NCBI RefSeq assembly: GCF_000222685.1
Contig: NZ_AFWJ01000311.1
Coordinates: forward strand, 30,763-94,762
Source of the DNA: Vibrio nigripulchritudo ATCC 27043
Lineage (GTDB): Bacteria > Pseudomonadota > Gammaproteobacteria > Enterobacterales > Vibrionaceae
DNA: 64,000 nt
Reading direction: 5' to 3'
Under the pieces are notes generated by a model. It had not been told where the DNA came from. It saw only the letters and a list, made by a program, of their open reading frames with translations, and ran no database searches. This document shows positions 63,908-64,000 of this stretch, one piece after another. The translations under genes were made by a program, and so were the position numbers. Positions within the stretch are counted from its first letter, which is position 1, and every line of letters starts with the position of its first letter.

Positions 63908-64000
63908 CTCTTGGTGCTCACTCAGTCGCACTACCCTATGCTTTAGCAACCTCAAAACTGGTCAAATATAGTCTTCTTATTTTCCGGGAATCGCTTTATA
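63908..64000. other. End of window, no feature seen
   Basis: The last 93 bases show no terminator hairpin and no gene start with a ribosome-binding site. The operon could continue beyond the window. Confidence 0.5.

Overview
The window looks like chromosome 1 of a Vibrio species. The gene neighbourhoods are typically vibrionaceal (crl-frsA-gpt, a DUF3622 gene, the minor-pilin/grpE/nadK/recN/bamE/ratA/smpB/ssrA block), the tmRNA encodes the tag ANDENYALAA, and matches to gammaproteobacterial PurR, LexA and sigma-32 sites are visible. I made this assignment from recognised protein families and gene order; no database was searched.

Layout. (1) 1-8.8 kb: the end of dxs, then on the minus strand pgpA, thiL, nusB, ribH, ribBA, ribE, ribD, nrdR, proA and proB (isoprenoid, phospholipid, thiamine, riboflavin, nucleotide-reductase control and proline synthesis). 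(2) 8.9-15.5 kb: crl, frsA, gpt, a purine permease with a PurR box, a 28-codon small gene, pepD and a DUF3622 gene. (3) 15.7-19.7 kb: a TRAP transporter operon (dctP-dctQ-dctM) ending in its own LacI-type regulator, with two near-identical operator palindromes in front. (4) 19.8-26.6 kb: purL with a PurR box, mltF, a basic 45-codon small gene behind a good promoter and a long leader, and tadA. (5) 26.6-33.2 kb: a LysR regulator divergent from the glutathione-dependent formaldehyde detoxification pair frmA-fghA, then two tandem AbgT-family transporters. (6) 33.5-36.8 kb: a minor type IV pilin operon (fimT-pilW-pilX-pilV) with a divergent pilE. (7) 36.9-48.8 kb: grpE, nadK, SOS-controlled recN, a zinc-acquisition cassette, bamE, rnfH, ratA, a response regulator, smpB and ssrA.

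Downstream of ssrA (48.8 kb to the end) the content becomes accessory. In V. cholerae the 3' end of ssrA is the integration site of pathogenicity island VPI-1, so this is a plausible variable locus, although no integrase is visible here. It holds a TPR membrane protein, a lipoate-ligase-like protein and, on the minus strand, a type VI secretion cargo operon: PAAR, DUF4123 adaptor, a 1187-residue putative effector with a LysM-like start, and a secreted Sel1-repeat protein placed where an immunity gene is expected. After a membrane protein comes the most interesting part, a six-gene plus-strand operon from 57657 to 63907. Its genes encode a KAS III-type ketosynthase, an extended SDR, a metallo-beta-lactamase-fold hydrolase, a PaaK/F390-synthetase-like adenylating enzyme, an ATP-grasp ligase and a GNAT/FemAB-like acyltransferase. 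Every junction overlaps, so the genes are probably translated as a unit. I recognise every fold but not the pathway; it is my main candidate for an undescribed biosynthetic system.

Other points worth attention: a GTP-cyclohydrolase-II-like half of RibBA without its zinc ligands; a zinc-uptake cassette that has permease, binding protein, outer-membrane barrel and AztD-like chaperone but no ATPase; two unannotated-size small genes; and two PurR boxes linking purL with the purine permease. Starts were adjusted from the longest open frame wherever family alignment, leader peptide, overlap or Shine-Dalgarno sequence favoured an internal codon; the reason is given in each entry.
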